Of a DNA stretch of 5,838 nucleotides, positions 5,243 through 5,838 are shown piece after piece (the stretch's first letter is position 1; each line of letters opens with the position of its first letter). The notes beneath the pieces were generated by a model, which saw only the letters and a list, made by a program, of their open reading frames with translations, was not told where the DNA came from and searched no databases. The DNA is taken from contig JAAVHM010000134.1 in NCBI GenBank assembly GCA_014799675.1, positions 1 to 5,838 of the forward strand, written 5' to 3'. Source of the DNA: Ruminococcus sp. (GTDB lineage Bacteria; Bacillota; Clostridia; Oscillospirales; Ruminococcaceae). The position numbers and the translations under genes are program-made.

Positions 5243-5271
5243 TTGACCCTGCGAAAAAATGGTGCTATACT
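5243..5271 (+). promoter_or_regulatory. Sigma-A promoter of the Thr/Glu-rich lipoprotein gene
   Basis: TTGACC (5243-5248) and TATACT (5266-5271) are separated by 17 bp, with TG one base upstream of the -10 (GGTGCTATACT). The predicted start near 5278 gives a leader of about 28 nt, with GGGGG at 5296-5300, 6 nt before the ATG. Confidence 0.75.
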
Positions 5272-5306
5272 CTAATAAGAGAATTTTTCCAAAATGGGGG
5301 ATCGCT

Positions 5307-5838
5307 ATGAAAGCAAAATTTACAGCAGCCGTGATCTTGGCGGCAATGGTATTGTTGTCTGCCTGCCGTCGGGAGGCAAATAATGAAATTACCGAAACGA
5401 TCATGACGGAGGAAACCGCCGTCACCGCAGAGGAAACCTCCGCCGATACCACGGCAGTTACGGAGAAGCAAACTGCCGAAAAAACGACGGTCACAACTAC
5501 AGAGACAGTACCGACCGAAATAGGTAATGACGTCAAAGCGGCAAGATTTCTCGGCAGCGACGAATGTCTCGGCTTAGAATGGGAATTCGGCACGTTTATT
5601 GATATAAACGATAAGCCGCCAAAAGAGATAATTCTCTGGCATGGGGACGACCTTGGCAATCTTATGGGGACGGTTTTTGACGTTTCTGGCGACGCTCCCG
5701 AAAACATAGGGACGTTTGCCGCAGATATAAGTGACGACGGGAGCTTCCTTATTCCTGCAAGCAGACTGTATCAAACGACGGAACTGTATTTTACTCCCCT
5801 TATAAAAACGGAAAACGGCTGTCGGCTCATGCGGTATC
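5307..5838 (+). CDS. Putative lipoprotein with Thr/Glu-rich linker (C-terminus beyond window)
   Basis: The open frame runs from the ATG at 5307 to the window end (177 codons). It starts MKAKF, has a hydrophobic core and a lipobox L17-S18-A19-C20, so lipid anchoring at Cys20 is predicted. Residues about 27-71 are a low-complexity linker with 17 Thr and 10 Glu in 45 positions, likely a flexible cell-wall-spanning spacer. A folded domain starts near residue 75 (AARFLGSDECLGLEWEFGTF) and contains alternating beta-type segments such as EIILWHGDD and GSFLIPASRLY. I do not recognise the family. The start is supported by GGGGG 6 nt upstream and by the promoter at 5243-5271. An 11-bp-periodic repeat array upstream suggests control by a two-component system. 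It shows no YGPP motif, so it is not an obvious substrate of the radical SAM enzyme. Confidence 0.82.
   Translation, partial: MKAKFTAAVILAAMVLLSACRREANNEITETIMTEETAVTAEETSADTTAVTEKQTAEKTTVTTTETVPTEIGNDVKAARFLGSDECLGLEWEFGTFIDINDKPPKEIILWHGDDLGNLMGTVFDVSGDAPENIGTFAADISDDGSFLIPASRLYQTTELYFTPLIKTENGCRLMRY

Noticed and set aside
5049..5275. Two short plus-strand open frames (65 and 69 codons) between the VWA and lipoprotein genes
   Set aside because: No ribosome binding site precedes them, the peptides have no coherent features, and they overlap the repeat array and promoter of the downstream lipoprotein.

Overview
The window looks like chromosomal DNA of a gut-type anaerobic Firmicute, most likely a Ruminococcus/Oscillospiraceae relative. 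I infer this from the moderate GC content, Shine-Dalgarno-led genes, sigma-A promoters with 17-bp spacers and U-tract terminators. The VWA protein and the DUF3737 protein also resemble versions I recall from Clostridia. No RNA gene, CRISPR array or insertion sequence was seen.

Layout. (1) Positions 1-645, minus strand: the 5' end of a MATE-family efflux gene preceded by an HxlR/DUF24 regulator, probably one operon driven by a consensus promoter at 719-747 with overlapping dyads in its leader. (2) Positions 874-1752, plus strand: a divergently transcribed DUF3737 right-handed beta-helix protein with its own consensus promoter and a terminator at 1773. (3) Positions 1812-3606, plus strand: a compact three-gene operon of two small, very acidic lipoproteins carrying one and three copies of a Tyr-Gly-Pro-Pro motif, followed by a radical SAM/SPASM enzyme. 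The genes overlap by 4 and 8 nt. (4) Positions 3608-4981, minus strand, convergent: a signal-less, cysteine-rich von Willebrand factor A protein. (5) Positions 4982-5306: an intergenic region with an 11-bp-periodic TTACA array and a sigma-A promoter. (6) Positions 5307-5838, plus strand: a Thr/Glu-linker lipoprotein cut by the window end.

The most interesting part is region 3. Small lipoproteins with repeated YGPP blocks are translationally coupled to a dedicated radical SAM maturase. This suggests a RiPP-like pathway in which a cytosolic enzyme modifies the tails before Sec export and lipidation, so that the lipoprotein signal peptide could serve as the leader. No peptidase or exporter gene lies beside them, which fits use of the general Sec/Lgt/LspA route. 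The chemistry is not known from sequence. The two lipoproteins arose by duplication, and the enzyme's SPASM region lacks one canonical cysteine.

Regions 1 and 2 may be a stress or detoxification module: a thiol- or ligand-sensing type regulator, a multidrug exporter and a beta-helix protein that share a half-site around divergent promoters. Regions 4 to 6 look like surface or stress accessory genes with no evident functional link to the rest.
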